This document shows, piece after piece, positions 14,915 to 22,995 of a stretch of DNA of 34,518 nucleotides (position 1 is its first letter; the number at the start of each line of letters is the position of its first letter). Where the stretch lies: assembly GCA_021849295.1 (NCBI GenBank), contig JAJZTA010000020.1, positions 1 through 34,518 on the forward strand. The letters are read 5' to 3'. Source of the stretch: Pseudomonadota bacterium. GTDB taxonomy: Bacteria > Pseudomonadota > Alphaproteobacteria > Micavibrionales > UBA2020. A program made the position numbers and the translations under genes. The notes below the pieces were generated by a model, which worked only from the letters and a program-made list of their open reading frames with translations, was not told the DNA's origin and did not search any database.

Positions 14915-16588
14915 TTATTGGGTCGTTTCGCCTGATTTCGATGGAGGATTGCCTTGTATCGCGTTGTCCGTCGGTGCGGGCGCGGCTGGTGGCACCGGTG
15001 CGGGTGCTGCCGCGGGTGCGGCTGCTGGCGCAACGGGCGCCGGTGTGACCGGTGCCAGCGGTTGCGGCGTGCCGGCATCGGTGACGCGGCTCTGACTGTC
15101 CGCCGGTCTGGGATGCGGTACGTTCGCGGCGCCGGGCGTTGCGGCGGCCGCCGGCGCGGGCGCGGCAGCGGCTGCGGGCGGCGTATCACCGCCGATCTCT
15201 CCGAGGCCGACGAAGTACACGCGGTTGCGCCCGGCCTCCTTGGCTTTGTAGACCTCATCGTCGATGCGCTTGAGCATTTGTTCGATGGTGAGCTCGCCCT
15301 GGCTCAGGTCGATCAGCATGCCGCCGATGCTGATGGTGACCTTGATGTCGAGCGGCTCCGCCGGCGTGCCGACTTTGAAGGGCTCGCCCGCAACGCCCTT
15401 GCGCAGACGTTCGGCGACCTGCATCGCCATGTCGAGATTGATGTCCGGCAGGACGACGATGAATTCCTCTCCGCCGAAGCGCGCGACAAGGTCGAAGCCG
15501 CGCAGGCGCTGCTGCATGCGCTCGGCGAATATCTTCAGCGTTTCGTCGCCGGCGGCGTGGCCGTACGTGTCGTTGATGACCTTGAAGTGGTCGATGTCGA
15601 CCATCAGCAGGCAAAAGGTTTTGCGCGCGTCAGTGGTTTTTTTGACCAGTTTTTCGAGGTGCGCCATCAGATAGCGGCGGTTGTAGAGCCCCGTCAGCGT
15701 GTCGGTGAGCGCCATGGAGAGGCTGGCCTCGTAGTTGGCCTTCATGCGGTCCTGATAGCGCTTGCGGCGCACCTGCGTGCGCACCCGCGCCAGCATTTCG
15801 TTGCGGTCGATGGGGCGCAGGATGTAGTCGTAGGCACCGATCTCGAGGCCGACGGCGACGCGTTTCATGTCGCTCTCCTCGCCGACGATGAGAATGGGAA
15901 TGGCGCGTGTGCGTTCGTTGGAGCGCAGGTGGGAGCAAAGGCGCAGGCCGTCTTCCGTCGAGAGGCTGAGGCTGACGACGATGATGTCGAAGACGTTCTG
16001 CTGGGCGAGGGAGATGCCCTGTTCGCCCGAGCGCACCGGCGTGACGTCATCATCGTCCGTCTTGAGCGTCTCGACGAATTTTTCGCTTTCAAAGGCCTTA
16101 TCCTCGATGACCAGAACCTTCGCACCTTCGTAGGACTCGTTGATGGCAGTGCTCTGCTGACCCACGAGGCCGAACTTGTTGGCGGTGTTTTCGCGCACGC
16201 GCCATTCGTCGACGGTCATCTTGAGGCGCACCAGCGAGCGCACCCGCGCCATCAGCGCGACGTCGTTGACCGGTTTGCTGAGAAAATCGTCCGCGCCGGA
16301 CTCGAGGCCGCGCACGCGGTCGGTCGCGTCGGTCAAGGCCGTCACCATCACGACGGGAATATGCGCCGTCATGGGATCGTTCTTGAGATGGTGGCAGGTT
16401 TCAAAGCCGTCCATCCCCGGCATCATGACGTCGAGCAAAATAATATCCGGACTTTCCGTGGCCGCTTTCTCGAGCGCCTCCGCGCCGCTCGACGCGGTAA
16501 TGACATCGAAGTACTCGCCCGAGAGTTTTGCTTCGAGCAGTTTGACGTTCGGCAGAATGTCATCGACGATGAGGACGCGGGCTGTCAT
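14915..16588 (-). CDS. pleD: PleD-type diguanylate cyclase response regulator with Ala/Pro-rich tail
   Basis: PleD makes cyclic di-GMP from two GTP when its receiver is phosphorylated, linking the DivJ/PleC kinases to polar development in alphaproteobacteria. The 557 residues comprise receiver 1 (about 3-120; Asp9, Asp10, phosphoacceptor Asp53 in LLDVMMPGMDG, Lys105), receiver 2 (about 155-275), where the phosphoacceptor is Ser206/Ser208 (VVSLSLS) and therefore inactive as in Caulobacter PleD, and a GGDEF domain with the active site GGEEF (372-376) and the inhibitory site RGFD (363-366) exactly 5 residues before it. Residues from about 466 to the end form a 90-residue Ala/Pro-rich extension absent from Caulobacter PleD (454 residues). 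It starts 30 bases after divK and is cotranscribed with it. Confidence 0.93.
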   Translation of the reverse strand: MTARVLIVDDILPNVKLLEAKLSGEYFDVITASSGAEALEKAATESPDIILLDVMMPGMDGFETCHHLKNDPMTAHIPVVMVTALTDATDRVRGLESGADDFLSKPVNDVALMARVRSLVRLKMTVDEWRVRENTANKFGLVGQQSTAINESYEGAKVLVIEDKAFESEKFVETLKTDDDDVTPVRSGEQGISLAQQNVFDIIVVSLSLSTEDGLRLCSHLRSNERTRAIPILIVGEESDMKRVAVGLEIGAYDYILRPIDRNEMLARVRTQVRRKRYQDRMKANYEASLSMALTDTLTGLYNRRYLMAHLEKLVKKTTDARKTFCLLMVDIDHFKVINDTYGHAAGDETLKIFAERMQQRLRGFDLVARFGGEEFIVVLPDINLDMAMQVAERLRKGVAGEPFKVGTPAEPLDIKVTISIGGMLIDLSQGELTIEQMLKRIDDEVYKAKEAGRNRVYFVGLGEIGGDTPPAAAAAPAPAAAATPGAANVPHPRPADSQSRVTDAGTPQPLAPVTPAPVAPAAAPAAAPAPVPPAAPAPTDNAIQGNPPSKSGETTQ

Positions 16589-16618
16589 AAATAAGGAAAC
16601 TCCTTCAGTCTTACGATC

Positions 16619-17002
16619 TTATCCCGCAGCTTGCGGTCTATCCAGATACTTTTGAACAATTTTTATAAATTCTCCGATGGCGATGGGTTTGGAAATGTAA
16701 TCCTCGCAGCCGCCCTTGCGGATTTTTTCCTCGTCCCCTTTCATGGCGAAGGCCGTCACCGCCACCACGGGAATATGTTTCAGGTCGTCTTCGGCTTTCA
16801 GCCATTTGGTGACTTCTAGGCCGGAGACTTCCGGCAATTGAATGTCCATAAGAATGAGATTGGGGTTATGTTCCCGCGCCAATTCCAGAACATGGCTGCC
16901 GTCGCGTGTCGAAAAAGTTTCGTAACCGTGGGCGCTCAGGAGGTCTTCAAACAGTTTCATATTCAGTTCGTTGTCCTCGACGATCAGAACCCTGTTTTTC
17001 AT
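16619..17002 (-). CDS. divK: single-domain response regulator DivK
   Basis: DivK is the cell-fate response regulator that, when phosphorylated, acts through DivL and CckA to lower CtrA activity. The 127-residue protein is one receiver domain: [20 protein letters not shown] (from residue 3), phosphoacceptor Asp53 in [20 protein letters not shown], the Thr/Ala switch [16 protein letters not shown] and Lys105 region in [11 protein letters not shown]. These are near-diagnostic of DivK. ATG 17002 is preferred because GAGAGG lies 9 bases upstream; an ATG at 17011 abuts that site. It is followed by pleD, the same order as in Caulobacter. A TATAAG close to the start may be its -10, but the -35 is weak. 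Confidence 0.94.
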   Translation of the reverse strand: MKNRVLIVEDNELNMKLFEDLLSAHGYETFSTRDGSHVLELAREHNPNLILMDIQLPEVSGLEVTKWLKAEDDLKHIPVVAVTAFAMKGDEEKIRKGGCEDYISKPIAIGEFIKIVQKYLDRPQAAG

Positions 17003-17095
17003 GACGCGCATCCTCTCGTACCCTTATAGCAAGCCCATCTTAATGAAGAATGAATGAAAAGTTAACCGTCTTTCATCATAATATAATAGCTTAGA

Positions 17096-17941
17096 CTATG
17101 GACAGTGCGCTGCCGGCAGGGGCTGAAGCGCGGTCAGGCGCTGTTCGACGGCGAAGTTTTTATAATGCACGACCGCATGGCTGACGACGCCGTTGCTGGC
17201 GAGAATCATGTCCATCTCGTAAGCGGGCGTGCTTGCCCACTTGTCTTCGAGCGGAAAGACGGCGATGCGGACGTGCCATGCTTTTGGCGCCAGAAGTTTC
17301 GCGTCGATATATTTGTCCGCGCCTGCGATCTCTTTCCGTTCGGCCGCGGTTTCCTGCCTGCCGATGAAAACGCTCGTTTCCGCCGCGCCCGCGGCATCCG
17401 TGCCGTCGAACAGCACGGCGCTGAAAAAGTGTTCGCCCGCTTCGGCGCGGCGGATGATGGCGGCTGTGTGCGCCACCGGCAGAAAATATCCTTTGGGCAG
17501 GGCATATTGCGTGCCGTCCGGACGCGTATAGACGGCGTTGCCCGCGCCGTTCGCCGCCCGCGTGACGCTGCCGCTGATCTGCTGGTCTGTTTTGCCGTCC
17601 TCCTGATGCTCGGCGTTGAAGCTGAAGTGTTTGCCGTCTTTGCTCTCGAAGGCGGCGTAGCGCGCGGCGTCGTTCACGCTTGCGCCGGATCTGTAATCGT
17701 AACGGGTGGCGAGGCGCTGCTCGGTTGTCCAGGCATGGCAGGTATCATCCTGTTCGTAATACATCTCGCCGCCCACGCCGGTGACGATGCTGTTTGGCGC
17801 GGTGGAAACCAGATTCATGGCATAAATCGCCTTGTAAAACGCGATGTGCGGCATTTCCGGTTTCGCCGCCGCCTGCACCGGCAGCGTCACGGCGGCGAGG
17901 AGCGCGCCACTTAAAAAAAATATTCTTGTTTTACCTAACAT
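17096..17941 (-). CDS. eipB: EipB-like periplasmic envelope protein (DUF1849)
   Basis: The 281-residue product has a Sec signal peptide (core FFLSGALLAAVTL, cleavage near PVQAAA). The mature part matches DUF1849: FYKAIYAMNLV (35-45), SIVTGVGGEMYYEQDDTCHAW (in part), TTEQRLATRYDY, and later YALPKGYFLPVAHTAAIIRRA and FFSAVLFDGTDA. The two cysteines, Cys68 and Cys280, correspond closely to the disulfide known in Brucella EipB, where this beta-spiral protein is needed for envelope integrity in the periplasm. The same role here is inferred. It stands upstream of divK on the same strand with an 84-base gap and is divergent from the TPR-methyltransferase. Confidence 0.87.
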   Translation of the reverse strand: MLGKTRIFFLSGALLAAVTLPVQAAAKPEMPHIAFYKAIYAMNLVSTAPNSIVTGVGGEMYYEQDDTCHAWTTEQRLATRYDYRSGASVNDAARYAAFESKDGKHFSFNAEHQEDGKTDQQISGSVTRAANGAGNAVYTRPDGTQYALPKGYFLPVAHTAAIIRRAEAGEHFFSAVLFDGTDAAGAAETSVFIGRQETAAERKEIAGADKYIDAKLLAPKAWHVRIAVFPLEDKWASTPAYEMDMILASNGVVSHAVVHYKNFAVEQRLTALQPLPAAHCP

Positions 17942-18053
17942 GCTTATAACTCGCTGCTGCGGCTTTGAAAGCAGTGTAATCGATTTATGGGTTTAAAAAC
18001 AACGGCGCATGCTTCTATTATGGGAGCGATAGAAAACCGGAGAGGAGATTTTT

Positions 18054-19940
18054 TTGACGGAGAAGACATCCACCGCGGCAGCGGAAGAGAGCGCAGCGGC
18101 GCTGAACGCACGGGCCGAGGAATGCCTGCAACGGCAGGACTATGCCGCCGCGCGGCAGTATCTGGACCAGTCGCTGGCGCGCGAAAAGACCAAGGAAGCC
18201 TGCCGCATGCGCGGCTTCGTCGCCGCGATGGAGCAAGAACCGGAAAAGGCGCTGGAATTTATCGACGCAGCGCTGGAGATCGACGAGGAGGATCCCGAGA
18301 CCGTTTGCGCGCTGGGCGACGTCTATGCCGCCATGGACCAGCCGGTGCAGGCTCTCGGTTATTACATGCTGGCGATGCAGATGGCGCCGCAGGCGCCGAA
18401 GTACAAGGAGCGGTTTTTGCTGATCGCCCCCGCCGCCGCCGTCAGCGGATACAATGAGCCGCTGGCGAACGCCGTGGTGGCGTGCCTCGATACGCCCGGC
18501 CTGAACTGCGAGCCTCTCAACAATCCGTGGTATGCGCTGCTGGAGACGGATCCGCAGTTTCACGGCATCATGGCGGCGGGCGCCTTTCATCCGGACAGGT
18601 TCGCTGCGCTCAAGAATTTCGGCATATTTCTCTCGCCCTTTTTTCGCGCCGGACTGTGGGGAAAATTCACCGTGACCCGGCTGGCGTTCGAGCAGCTGCT
18701 GACGGCGCTGCGCGGGCGGCTGCTGGCGGCGCAGGACGTTTCAGGGACGCTGCCGGGACTGGACGGGGAGCAGAGCCTGTCTCTGACCGCAGATGTCGCG
18801 CTCTATTGCTTTTCCGTCGAATACATTATCGACATGCCGGACGCGGAGAAGGAAAAGGCCGCGGCGCTGCGCGCCCGCATCGAGGGAGCGGGCGATATCG
18901 CCGCGCTGAAGAACGAGATCGCCCTTTATGCCTGCTATGCGCCGCTTTATGCGCTGGCCAACGCCGCCGCCATCGAAAAAGCGCTCGGCGCCGACGCCGT
19001 TCTCAAAGACCTCATCGCGGAGCAGATCACCGGCTGGTGGCTGCTGCAGGAAAAGACGGCGACGATCGAGGCGCTTACGAAGATCGGGGACGGCGTGTCG
19101 GGCAAGGTGCGCGCGCAATATGAGGCGTTCCCTTATCCGGAGTGGGAAGAACTGTTCGCTGTGCCGTTTATCCGCGAACCTTGCGCGCAAGGTCTCCACA
19201 AAGAGGGCGCGCGCGTCCTCGTGGCGGGCTGCGGCACGGGGCACGAAGCGCTCTGGCTCGCCTATACGCTGCCGCAAGCGGAAGTGCTCGCCATTGACCT
19301 CTCCCGCACCAGTCTCGCCTACGCAGAGATGAAGCGCGAAAAATACGGCACGCCGAACATCACGTTCAAACAGGCGGATATCCTGCAACTCGGCGGCATC
19401 GGCCGGACTTTCGATTTGATTTCCTGCGGCGGCGTGCTGCATCACATGGCCGATCCGCTGGCGGGCTGGCGGGTGCTGACAGGCCTGCTCGCGCCCGGCG
19501 GACTGATGCGCATCGGCCTTTACAGCGAGCTGGCGCGTCGCCACATCGTGGCGGCCATCAAGGTTATCGCCGAAAAGGGGTATCCCTCCACGGCGGAGGG
19601 CATACGCGCTTTCCGCCGCGCCGCGCCGCAACTTCTGTCGCAGGAGGCGTACGCGGATATCATAAAGTCCAGCGATTACTACAGCATGTCGACGTGCCGC
19701 GATCTGCTGTTCCACGTGCAGGAACACCGCTTCGACATTCCGCAGATCAAAGCCGCGCTCGATGCGCTGGGGCTGGAATTTGTGCAGATGGCCGAAACCG
19801 GGGCTCTGGCGCGGTATCGCCCGTTTTACCCGGACGATCCCGACGGCGCGAACATCGACAACTGGGACGCGTTCGAAAAAGAATATCCGGATACGTTCGC
19901 CGGTCTCTACCAGTTCTGGTGCCGCAAGAAGGAAGCTTAA
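18054..19940 (+). CDS. TPR-containing class I SAM-dependent methyltransferase
   Basis: The 628-residue protein has tetratricopeptide-like repeats at the N-terminus (about 16-115: ALNARAEECLQRQDYAAARQ, CRMRGFVAAMEQEPEKALEF, ALGDVYAAMDQPVQALGYY), a helical middle region, then a methyltransferase domain that opens VRAQYEAFPYPEW and has SAM motif I VLVAGCGTGHEAL (about 386-398), AIDLSRTSLAYAEMK, ADILQL and the post-motif CGGVLHHMADP. The C-terminal region ends LYQFWCRKKEA. The start is TTG 18054, which has AGGAG 8 bases upstream; no ATG in this frame has a site. The substrate is not known. The stop shares four bases (TTAA) with the stop of the convergent HD gene. Confidence 0.88.
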   Translation: MTEKTSTAAAEESAAALNARAEECLQRQDYAAARQYLDQSLAREKTKEACRMRGFVAAMEQEPEKALEFIDAALEIDEEDPETVCALGDVYAAMDQPVQALGYYMLAMQMAPQAPKYKERFLLIAPAAAVSGYNEPLANAVVACLDTPGLNCEPLNNPWYALLETDPQFHGIMAAGAFHPDRFAALKNFGIFLSPFFRAGLWGKFTVTRLAFEQLLTALRGRLLAAQDVSGTLPGLDGEQSLSLTADVALYCFSVEYIIDMPDAEKEKAAALRARIEGAGDIAALKNEIALYACYAPLYALANAAAIEKALGADAVLKDLIAEQITGWWLLQEKTATIEALTKIGDGVSGKVRAQYEAFPYPEWEELFAVPFIREPCAQGLHKEGARVLVAGCGTGHEALWLAYTLPQAEVLAIDLSRTSLAYAEMKREKYGTPNITFKQADILQLGGIGRTFDLISCGGVLHHMADPLAGWRVLTGLLAPGGLMRIGLYSELARRHIVAAIKVIAEKGYPSTAEGIRAFRRAAPQLLSQEAYADIIKSSDYYSMSTCRDLLFHVQEHRFDIPQIKAALDALGLEFVQMAETGALARYRPFYPDDPDGANIDNWDAFEKEYPDTFAGLYQFWCRKKEA

Positions 19941-20530
19941 GCCGCCGCGGTTTCCGCCTGTTCGGCGAGAACGGCGAAACGCTCCAGCATCTGCTGTTTC
20001 GCCGCGTTCGGCGTCAGTTGCTCTAGCGCCCAGTCGCGGACCGGTAGCGGCGGCGGGCCGAAGAGCTTGGCGCTTTCGGCGTGCGTGAAGCCGGCGATCT
20101 GCGTCGCCTCGAGATAGGCGGAGATTTTGTCGGCGCGCTTGATGAATTTTTTGAGCTGCGGGGAGATCACCGCCGGCAGGCCGAAACGGATATGGATGGC
20201 CTGCATCAGCTTGTCCTCGAAGGCGCGGTAATCGAGACCGAGCGCGTTTTTGAAAGGCGAGATCATGTCGCCCGCCACGTATTCGGAGGCGTCGTGCAGC
20301 AGCGCCGCGAGCAGCCAGTTTTTGTCCGCTTCGGGCTCCAGCGTGCGGCAGATTTTCTCGACCAGAACGGAATGCTGCGCTACGGAAAAGGAATGTTCGC
20401 CGATCGTCTGTCCGTTCCAGCGCGCGACTCTGGAAAGACCGTGGGCAATGTCTTCAATTTCAATGTCAACGGCGGCGGGGTTGATCAGGTCGAGCCTGCG
20501 TCCGCTCAACATTCTTTGCCAGGCGCGCAT
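19937..20530 (-). CDS. HD-domain phosphohydrolase (YfbR-like)
   Basis: The 197-residue product has the HD-superfamily metal ligands: His46 in GEHSFSVAQHS, His79-Asp80 in LLHDASEYVAGDM (with Glu83 and Asp88) and Asp134 in KRADKISAYLEA. The opening RMLSGRRLDLINPAAVDIEIEDIAHGLSRVARWNG (in parts) is typical of the YfbR-type family, which includes 5'-deoxynucleotidases acting on dNMPs. A nucleotide-pool role is therefore likely, but the substrate is inferred from the family. GGGAGA lies 9 bases upstream of the ATG. It is divergent from ssb and overlaps the end of the convergent methyltransferase gene by 4 bases. Confidence 0.87.
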   Translation of the reverse strand: MRAWQRMLSGRRLDLINPAAVDIEIEDIAHGLSRVARWNGQTIGEHSFSVAQHSVLVEKICRTLEPEADKNWLLAALLHDASEYVAGDMISPFKNALGLDYRAFEDKLMQAIHIRFGLPAVISPQLKKFIKRADKISAYLEATQIAGFTHAESAKLFGPPPLPVRDWALEQLTPNAAKQQMLERFAVLAEQAETAAA

Positions 20531-20578
20531 GTCCGAGAATCTCCCTTTTTAGAATCGCAAAAGCATGTTAAACATAAG

Positions 20579-20592
20579 GCGTTTTCAAACGC
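20579..20592. repeat. short palindrome upstream of ssb
   Basis: GCGTTT, TC, AAACGC is a perfect inverted repeat 27 bases before the ssb start. It may be an operator for ssb or the divergent HD gene. It does not match the alphaproteobacterial LexA consensus GTTC-N7-GTTC. Confidence 0.3.
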
Positions 20593-20619
20593 ATTCGATG
20601 AGGAAGGGAAAAAATTATC

Positions 20620-21093
20620 ATGGCTGGCAGTGTAAATAAAGTGATTCTGGTAGGTAACCTCGGGCAGGATCCGGAGATCCGGTCGTTCCAGAACGGCGGC
20701 CGTGTCGCCAACCTCTCCGTCGCCACCTCCGAAAACTGGAAGGACAAGGCGACCGGCGAGCGCAAGGAAAAGACCCAGTGGCACAAGGTGGTCATCAAGA
20801 GCGAGCCGCTGATCGGCGTCGCCGAGCGCTACCTCAAGAAAGGCTCCAAGATTTACCTCGAAGGCCAGCTCGAGACCCGCAAGTACACCGACAAGGACGG
20901 CATCGACAAATACGTTACCGAAGTCGTTCTGGCTCCTTATCGCAGCGAACTGACGATGCTCGACGGCAAGGGCGGCGCGCCCGCCGCCAACGATTACGCA
21001 GAAGAGCCGCCGATGGCGGCCGCGGGCGGTTCCGCCTCCGCAGGGTCGTTCGGCGGCGGTCATAACGACATGGACGACGAGATCCCGTTCTGA
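20620..21093 (+). CDS. ssb: single-stranded DNA-binding protein
   Basis: SSB coats single-stranded DNA in replication, repair and recombination and recruits partners through its acidic tip. The 157 residues have the OB fold ([61 protein letters not shown]), a Gly/Ala-rich linker (about 120-147) and the conserved C-terminal tip DMDDEIPF. The length is typical. AGGAAGGG lies upstream of the ATG. The following membrane-protein gene starts 13 bases after the stop, so the two are probably cotranscribed. Confidence 0.97.
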   Translation: MAGSVNKVILVGNLGQDPEIRSFQNGGRVANLSVATSENWKDKATGERKEKTQWHKVVIKSEPLIGVAERYLKKGSKIYLEGQLETRKYTDKDGIDKYVTEVVLAPYRSELTMLDGKGGAPAANDYAEEPPMAAAGGSASAGSFGGGHNDMDDEIPF

Positions 21094-21106
21094 TTGAGGG
21101 GGTCGC

Positions 21107-21718
21107 GTGTCGTCCGGGAAAAACGTCCTCTCCAGGTTCTTTCTGTCGTTGTTTTATCTCAATATGGCGGCGATGGTCGCCGGCGCTGCATGGCTTGTGT
21201 CTTTGTCGCTGGTGGGCGTTTTGTCCATTCCTTTCATAGTGGCGATTCTGTCGCCGCTTTTTCTTCCGCTTCTCGCCGTTCCGGCGGGAATTTTTTCCCA
21301 CTTTATGGTCGCTTACGCCTCCGCCGGACAACGGACGAAAGAAAGAGTGATGCTTTTTTGCACCTTCGGCTACCTTGTCGCTCTCATAGCTGCGTGGTGC
21401 GCGCTCCTGTTCAATTTCGTCGTGCAGAGGGTCCCCGTTGCCGCGGCGCAGCCCGGCCTGCTGTGGGCGGCGGCGGTGTCCATCTCCCCGCTTTTGTGGT
21501 GGGCCAATAACGACAGAAAGAACGTTCTGACCATGGTGATGGTGCTGGCGGCGCAGGCAGGCATCATTGCGCTGTGCGTTGCGCTGCTCGCCACGCCCTT
21601 CCTGGTGACGTTCTGGCGGGTGTTCTTCCTGATCGGCGGCACCGTGACCGCCGTGACGGCGGGGCGGATGTTTTACGAGGAAAAGTTCATGCGCAAGCCG
21701 GATAATGCGCACTCCTAG
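21107..21718 (+). CDS. multi-pass inner-membrane protein of unknown function
   Basis: The start is GTG 21107 with GAGG 7 bases upstream. The 203 residues contain about six hydrophobic segments: roughly 15-35, 40-70 (long, VLSIPFIVAILSPLFLPLL), 83-105, 117-130, 141-162 and 165-185. A short charged loop (YASAGQRTKERV, about 70-81) and a charged C-terminal tail (YEEKFMRKPDNAHS) lie between and after them. No transporter or enzyme motif is visible and I do not recognise the family. Cotranscription with ssb is likely from spacing, but there is no sign of a functional link. Confidence 0.75.
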   Translation: MSSGKNVLSRFFLSLFYLNMAAMVAGAAWLVSLSLVGVLSIPFIVAILSPLFLPLLAVPAGIFSHFMVAYASAGQRTKERVMLFCTFGYLVALIAAWCALLFNFVVQRVPVAAAQPGLLWAAAVSISPLLWWANNDRKNVLTMVMVLAAQAGIIALCVALLATPFLVTFWRVFFLIGGTVTAVTAGRMFYEEKFMRKPDNAHS

Positions 21719-21727
21719 GGTTGGGCG

Positions 21728-21744
21728 TTAACCGGACATTAACC
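21728..21744 (+). promoter_or_regulatory. full CtrA binding site TTAA-N7-TTAACC
   Basis: TTAA (21728-21731), seven bases and TTAACC (21739-21744, then AT) match the complete CtrA consensus exactly, in an intergenic region. I found no other full match in the window. A possible -10, TATCTT at 21754-21759, is closer than ideal. Confidence 0.6.
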
Positions 21745-21764
21745 ATTGGATGCTATCTTTAAAT

Positions 21765-21828
21765 CAGGTTTCATCTGTGCCTCCTCGTGATAATCTTCCT
21801 TCATCGCCCCTTCGGGGGCGTTTTTTTT
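21765..21828 (+). ncRNA. candidate small RNA downstream of the CtrA site
   Basis: Between the CtrA site and the terminator lie about 60 bases with no coding potential, including the unpaired motif CTCCTCG (21781-21787, preceded by C). Such C/U-rich anti-Shine-Dalgarno motifs occur in several alphaproteobacterial small RNAs. The start and existence of the RNA are inferred; the terminator could simply serve the upstream membrane-protein gene. Confidence 0.3.
21805..21828 (+). terminator. intrinsic terminator with TTCG tetraloop
   Basis: A perfect 6-bp stem CGCCCC/GGGGCG (21805-21810 with 21815-21820) is closed by TTCG and followed by eight T. Confidence 0.9.
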
Positions 21829-21905
21829 GTTCCGTCGCGCTTTTGCGTTTTTTTAGCGCCCAATGCGCGCTTTGGGGACGGCGCCTTTAGGTGTAGAGTC
21901 GCGCT

Positions 21906-22607
21906 ATGTCCACTCGGGAATCAGCACAGAAAACGGTTATCGCCCTGCATGGCGCGGGAATGAACGCGAATGCGTGGAATATGCTGGCGAAAGAGATGCC
22001 TTGCACGGCTTTGTCCCTGCCGGGGCACGGCATGACCACGGGGCCGCTGCTGCCGTCGGTCAAGGGCATGTCGGACTGGGTGCGCGCGCAGCTTGAGGGC
22101 TACCCGCCGCAATCCGTCGTTCTGCTCGGTCATTCGATGGGGGCGCTGGTGGCGCTGGAGGCTGCGGGGGCTCCCGCCGTCTGCGCGCTGGTACTGATGG
22201 GCGCGGCGGCCGCCATGCCGGTCCATCCCGACCTTTTGAAGCAGGCCGTTGAGACGCCGCCCGCCGCCGCCGAGCTGATTCTCAAATGGGGCGTGTCGCG
22301 CAATAGCCCTGAAGCGGCTGAAATCCTCAAAAAACAGATGCAGCCGGAAACGCTGGCGAACGACCTTTCGGCCTGCAACGATTATGTTGCGGGAGAGGAG
22401 GCGTCGAAAGCTTGTTGTAAGCCGGCTCTGGTTATATCGGGATCGGACGACAAAATGGCGAAGGCTGCGGCGGCGCAAGCGCTGGCGGAGATGATGCCCA
22501 AAGGGCGTTTTTGCGCGCTCGACGGTCACGGGCATATGCTGATGGTCGAAGATCCCGTTAAAACGGCATGCGAAATCAAAGGCTTCGTCGCAGGGCTGGC
22601 AGACTAA
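21906..22607 (+). CDS. alpha/beta hydrolase
   Basis: The 233-residue product is a serine hydrolase of the alpha/beta fold: the oxyanion strand VIALHGAGMNANAWN (11-25), SLPGHGMTTGP (37-47), the nucleophile Ser77 in LLGHSMGALVALE, an acid at Asp181 or Asp182 in VISGSDDKMA, and the catalytic His208 or His210 in DGHGHMLMVEDP. The set resembles esterase/carboxylesterase or BioH-like proteins; the substrate is unknown. There is no signal peptide. It has a poor ribosome binding site. It sits after the terminator at 21828 and so needs its own promoter. Confidence 0.87.
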   Translation: MSTRESAQKTVIALHGAGMNANAWNMLAKEMPCTALSLPGHGMTTGPLLPSVKGMSDWVRAQLEGYPPQSVVLLGHSMGALVALEAAGAPAVCALVLMGAAAAMPVHPDLLKQAVETPPAAAELILKWGVSRNSPEAAEILKKQMQPETLANDLSACNDYVAGEEASKACCKPALVISGSDDKMAKAAAAQALAEMMPKGRFCALDGHGHMLMVEDPVKTACEIKGFVAGLAD

Positions 22608-22686
22608 AGTTTTACTAAATCTTTCTTTAACTTTGCGCTGGTAGAATGGTCAGAATGAGCAACACTGGAACATGGGAGACGAAAAT

Positions 22687-22878
22687 ATGCAGGCTTCTCA
22701 TCTTAAATCCTTGAAAGACAAACACGATCAGCTGGAGCGTAAAATTCACGCCGAGCGGACGCGCCCGTCGCACAGCGACGTTACGATCGAACGTCTGAAA
22801 AAAGAGAAGCTCAAGGTCAAAGAACTGATTGCGCGCATGGAGAATGCGCCGCCCGATGAGGCGAGATCAGGCACCTAG
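22687..22878 (+). CDS. DUF465 (YdcH-type) small helical protein
   Basis: The product is 63 residues from ATG 22687, which has GGGAGA 7 bases upstream; an in-frame ATG at 22672 has no site. The sequence SHLKSLKDKHDQLERKIHAE, RTRPSHSDVTIERLKKEKLK and VKELIARME matches DUF465, a small all-helical coiled-coil-like family common in proteobacteria. Its conserved core is the RP-x2-D-x3-I-x2-LKK-x-KL pattern. The function is unknown. It has an 80-base gap from the hydrolase gene and is followed by two hairpins, the second a strong terminator. Confidence 0.85.
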   Translation: MQASHLKSLKDKHDQLERKIHAERTRPSHSDVTIERLKKEKLKVKELIARMENAPPDEARSGT

Positions 22879-22890
22879 ATTTTGATTTGA

Positions 22891-22957
22891 CCGCGCCTTC
22901 GGGGCGCGGGCAGTCGGATCGGTCAGGCGGCAATTCCGGTTGCCGCCTGACTTTTTT
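22891..22957 (+). terminator. two tandem hairpins, the second an intrinsic terminator
   Basis: The first stem, CCGCGCC/GGCGCGG (22891-22897 with 22903-22909), has no T run. The second is a perfect 12-bp stem (22922-22933 with 22940-22951) followed by six T (22952-22957). Confidence 0.9.
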
Positions 22958-22995
22958 CTTCTCCCTTTGAACGTCAATCAGGCAAGATAGGACTG

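Noticed and set aside
14954-16594. 546-residue open frame on the plus strand opposite pleD
   Set aside because: It is an antisense shadow of a high-GC gene; the reverse strand gives complete receiver and GGDEF domains.
17058-17070. TTAACC half-site upstream of divK
   Set aside because: There is only one half-site, with no second TTAA at the required spacing.
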